NCBI GenBank assembly: GCA_023052935.1
Contig: CM041295.1
Location: 164,567,366-164,631,365 of the forward strand
DNA length: 64,000 nucleotides
From: Piezodorus guildinii
Taxonomy: Eukaryota > Arthropoda > Insecta > Hemiptera > Pentatomidae
Reading direction: 5' to 3'
A program made the translations under genes and the position numbers. How positions within the stretch are numbered: the stretch's first letter is position 1; each line of letters begins with the position of its first letter. The notes beneath the pieces were generated by a model that saw only the letters and a program-made list of their open reading frames with translations, searched no databases and had not been told where the DNA came from. Below, piece by piece: positions 62,043 through 64,000 of the stretch.

Positions 62043-62432
62043 TTAATTTCGTCTACTTATTCTTCCCAATTTATTTAAAATATTATTGTATACGTTGCTA
62101 AGTTTTGTGCAATCATTCCGCGCATTTACAGTATGTTCGTTCCTAATGATGTGCATCATCTCGAGAATCAATCTCTTTTCTTTATTTTTTTCCACATCCA
62201 GAACACTTACATTTTTAAAATCAAAATTGTGGTTGTTTTTGATAGCGTGACTCGCTAAAGCCGTTTCTTCTTTCTTGGATTCCACACTGTATTTATGCGC
62301 GTAAATTCTTTTATTTAAATATTGTGAAGTTTGGCCAACATAAGTGCCTTCACAATTTCTGCAATCTATCCTATATATAATGTTAGATAATTTTTCTTTA
62401 CTGGTTTTATCTTTAAGTCTAGAGTAGAGCAT
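62043..62432 (-). CDS. Penelope-like GIY-YIG endonuclease domain (minus copy)
   Basis: A 129-codon open fragment that is the C-terminal end of a Penelope-like protein. The GIY-YIG signature is present as GTYVGQTSQYLNKRIYAHKY, preceded by the DCRNC cysteine pair. The catalytic Tyr and Arg are visible, and the Glu is in KRLILEMMHI. In the full element this domain nicks target DNA to prime reverse transcription. The ATG at the 5' end is simply the first Met after the truncation. Without the upstream reverse transcriptase it is not a functional gene on its own. Confidence 0.85.
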   Translation of the reverse strand: MLYSRLKDKTSKEKLSNIIYRIDCRNCEGTYVGQTSQYLNKRIYAHKYSVESKKEETALASHAIKNNHNFDFKNVSVLDVEKNKEKRLILEMMHIIRNEHTVNARNDCTKLSNVYNNILNKLGRISRRN

Positions 62433-62434
62433 TT

Positions 62435-62887
62435 AGAGGGATATTCAAAAATGAAAACGTAAATATTGTGTACAAATATAATAATAATTTTAAAAAAATG
62501 CTCTACTCTAGACTTAAAGATAAAACCAGTAAAGAAAAATTATCTAACATTATATATAGGATAGATTGCAGAAATTGTGAAGGCACTTATGTTGGCCAAA
62601 CTTCACAATATTTAAATAAAAGAATTTACGCGCATAAATACAGTGTGGAATCCAAGAAAGAAGAAACGGCTTTAGCGAGTCACGCTATCAAAAACAACCA
62701 CAATTTTGATTTTAAAAATGTAAGTGTTCTGGATGTGGAAAAAAATAAAGAAAAGAGATTGATTCTCGAGATGATGCACATCATTAGGAACGAACATACT
62801 GTAAATGCGCGGAATGATTGCACAAAACTTAGCAACGTATACAATAATATTTTAAATAAATTGGGAAGAATAAGTAGACGAAATTAA
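62435..62887 (+). CDS. Penelope-like GIY-YIG endonuclease domain (plus copy)
   Basis: Identical in its last 129 residues to the minus copy. It is open further upstream, through NENVNIVYKYNNNFKKM, a segment typical of the linker between reverse transcriptase and endonuclease in Penelope-like proteins. That extension shows the coding region truly continued and that this copy is cut off at about 62,435, where the inverted copy begins. No initiation site for the real protein is present. Confidence 0.85.
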   Translation, partial: RGIFKNENVNIVYKYNNNFKKMLYSRLKDKTSKEKLSNIIYRIDCRNCEGTYVGQTSQYLNKRIYAHKYSVESKKEETALASHAIKNNHNFDFKNVSVLDVEKNKEKRLILEMMHIIRNEHTVNARNDCTKLSNVYNNILNKLGRISRRN

Positions 62888-63293
62888 AAAAGTTTTATTA
62901 TGGTTAATATATAAGTTGTTTATTGTTATCAGTTTTTATAATCATTATTTATATAAAATATTTTAGATTGTTTCATAGTTATTGGTCTATATAATAGTTT
63001 GGTTTGTTTTATTGTTGTTTTTGTGATATATTTTTTAAGCGTTGTTGACCTTGTATTTTTAATAGAATAATTTTATTGTATTTATTTATTGATAAGTTGA
63101 GCTTCGGCCGCCAAGGCTGGAGGGGGGAGGGCTTGGAGATCCCAGTGCCCTGTGTTAGCCTGAGTGGTGTGCCGGTGCTTAATAAAATTCTTTGGTAAGA
63201 TGTTTCTATAATATATTGTACCCGGCTATAGATAGATGATTTATGGAAAATGTAACCAACATACTGCAAAATGTAACCAATTATGTTTAGTTG

Positions 63294-63341
63294 CAGTGAA
63301 AAGGATCCTATGTGTATTCATGGACGGAGGATCGAAACGTC
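63294..63341 (+). ncRNA. Hammerhead-like motif, plus Penelope copy
   Basis: Penelope-like elements are known to carry hammerhead ribozymes in their terminal repeats. Here CAGTGAAAAG is followed by GATCCT (63,304-63,309), an 18-base loop, AGGATC (63,328-63,333) and GAAACGTC. The second half matches the hammerhead core (GAAAC and GTC around a stem II), but the expected CTGATGA is degenerate, with the essential G of GA missing, and stem III cannot form in a single unit. It is therefore a relic or an atypical form. Confidence 0.35.
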
Positions 63342-63403
63342 AAAATAAAGAAAATTAAGAAGGAGTATTGGTTTAATGGCCCAAAACCCGAATTATTTAA
63401 AAC

Positions 63404-63408
<5 letters not shown>

Positions 63409-63478
<70 letters not shown>
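63409..63478 (+). repeat. (TA)n microsatellite, right of the Penelope pair
   Basis: A pure TA tract of about 70 bp at the 3' end of the plus Penelope copy, mirroring the tract at 61,423. It is either the target into which the element inserted or sequence generated at its 3' end. Confidence 0.9.
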
Positions 63479-63480
<2 letters not shown>

Positions 63481-63648
63481 TTAAGATCGCGAGTACTATG
63501 GCATTAGGCCTAATACCAGTTCTATTTATAAACAAGATGCCTTATGTACATATTAAGACGAAATAAAGTCAGTTTAGTTATCAGTCTATACCAGTGTGTT
63601 TCTCGATCTCCCTTCTTTAAATCATACTGAACAGTGCACGTACGTAAC
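63479..63648 (+). mobile_element. LTR of a BEL/Pao-like retrotransposon (5' edge unclear)
   Basis: Sequence just upstream of a primer-binding site with features of an LTR: TATTTATAAAC near 63,524 as a TATA box, AATAAAG near 63,562 as a polyadenylation signal, and TCAGTCTATACCAG near 63,581-63,594 as an initiator-like site. A clear TG start is not seen; the LTR may begin inside or beyond the (TA)n and have been cut by the Penelope insertion. The 3' LTR is outside the window. Confidence 0.6.
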
Positions 63649-63666
63649 TGGTGCCGAAACCCGGGA
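63649..63666 (+). promoter_or_regulatory. Primer-binding site of the LTR element
   Basis: TGGTGCCGAAACCCGGGA begins one or two bases after the presumed LTR end, begins with the TGG expected of a tRNA 3' CCA complement, and is the type of site found in BEL/Pao elements of insects. The exact tRNA was not determined. Confidence 0.75.
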
Positions 63667-63841
63667 TCACGTGATCAGGATTAGAGACCGTTATTGTTTT
63701 ATTTATTTATTAATTTTTAATAAATTTATTTATTTATTTAAATCAACTTTAATATTTTTAATTTTAAAAAATAATAAGTCATAAAAAAAAAAAAAAAATA
63801 TCGTTTTTTTTTAAATATCGTTGAGCTGACGTAACTTCAAG

Positions 63842-64000
63842 ATGGCAGAAGCTGTGTTAAAACCACCAGTTCTGAACTTACCAACGAAACCTGAAATACC
63901 ACCGTTGCCGAGAGATACTCTAGCTGAGGCCCACGCGAACACCTTGGCATGGATGAGGGTGCGGGCGGCCACCGCCCAAGATTTGAGAAAGGCTGTATCC
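63842..64000 (+). CDS. BEL/Pao-like gag, N-terminal part, cut by window end
   Basis: Fifty-three codons open to the window edge, starting MAEAVLKPPVLNLPTKPEIP at the first good ATG after the primer-binding site and an AT-rich leader of about 175 bp. No domain is long enough to be recognised. The assignment rests on position after the LTR and primer-binding site, and on a Pro/Lys-rich start followed by a helical, Ala/Arg-rich segment. The base composition is much richer in GC than its surroundings, consistent with true coding sequence. Confidence 0.6.
   Translation, partial: MAEAVLKPPVLNLPTKPEIPPLPRDTLAEAHANTLAWMRVRAATAQDLRKAVS

Larger units (their letters stand above)
61513..63411. mobile_element. 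Head-to-head pair of truncated Penelope-like copies
   Basis: Two arms of about 0.92 kb (61,513-62,434 minus, 62,496-63,411 plus) are almost perfect inverted repeats around a spacer of about 61 bp. I noticed a single difference (TTGAGCACCGG against TTAAGCACCGG on the compared strand). Each arm carries the C-terminal GIY-YIG endonuclease domain and 3' region of a Penelope-like element; the reverse transcriptase is absent. The plus copy reads about 65 bp further into the coding region than the minus copy. Inverted partial copies joined at the 5' side are a known property of Penelope-like elements. The pair lies between two (TA)n tracts. Confidence 0.85.

Overview
The window is AT-rich, intron-using eukaryotic DNA made almost entirely of repeats. 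The mix of elements points to an arthropod, most likely an insect: jockey-like and CR1/L2-like non-LTR retrotransposons, decayed mariner transposases, a Penelope-like element with a GIY-YIG endonuclease, and the start of a BEL/Pao-type LTR element. No host gene was recognised.

Layout. Positions 198-44,948 form one symmetrical structure. About 0.38-0.40 kb terminal inverted repeats, whose outer half is a 21-bp minisatellite, enclose a single-orientation satellite of about 112-bp monomers (roughly 345 copies, 38.8 kb). A 5.1-kb non-LTR retrotransposon with intact ORF1 and ORF2 sits inside the satellite at 12,333-17,459, flanked by an 11-bp target duplication. The satellite has homogeneous, higher-order and badly eroded zones; the eroded zones (4.3-6.55 kb and 30.5-44.5 kb) look partly like poor consensus sequence. 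From 45 to 48.9 kb lie three decayed mariner fragments and the 3' end of a CR1-like LINE. From 48.97 to 53.43 kb there is a damaged relative of the first LINE on the minus strand, and from 54.2 to 58.9 kb a nearly full-length but broken CR1-like LINE whose ORF1 joins a PHD finger, a coiled coil and a baculovirus-FP-like domain.

Positions 59,028-61,421 are a 2.4-kb element with the same termini as the giant one (AGCATTTCC..., the same 21-bp subrepeats) and, like it, a tandem repeat inside (about 109 bp). Both are bordered by a candidate 4-bp target duplication (ATAT and GTAT). The two read as a long and a short member of one non-autonomous foldback-like family that carries, and may spawn, satellite DNA. 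This is the most interesting system in the window. It is followed by a head-to-head pair of 5'-truncated Penelope-like copies (61.5-63.4 kb) between (TA)n tracts, and by an LTR, primer-binding site and gag start of a BEL/Pao-like element running off the window.

The genes do not cooperate as a pathway. What links them is nesting: LINE in satellite in foldback element, and Penelope copies in a (TA)n tract beside a second foldback element and an LTR. Most coding sequences are retroelement proteins. Only the LINE at 12.3-17.5 kb looks able to encode a complete set.
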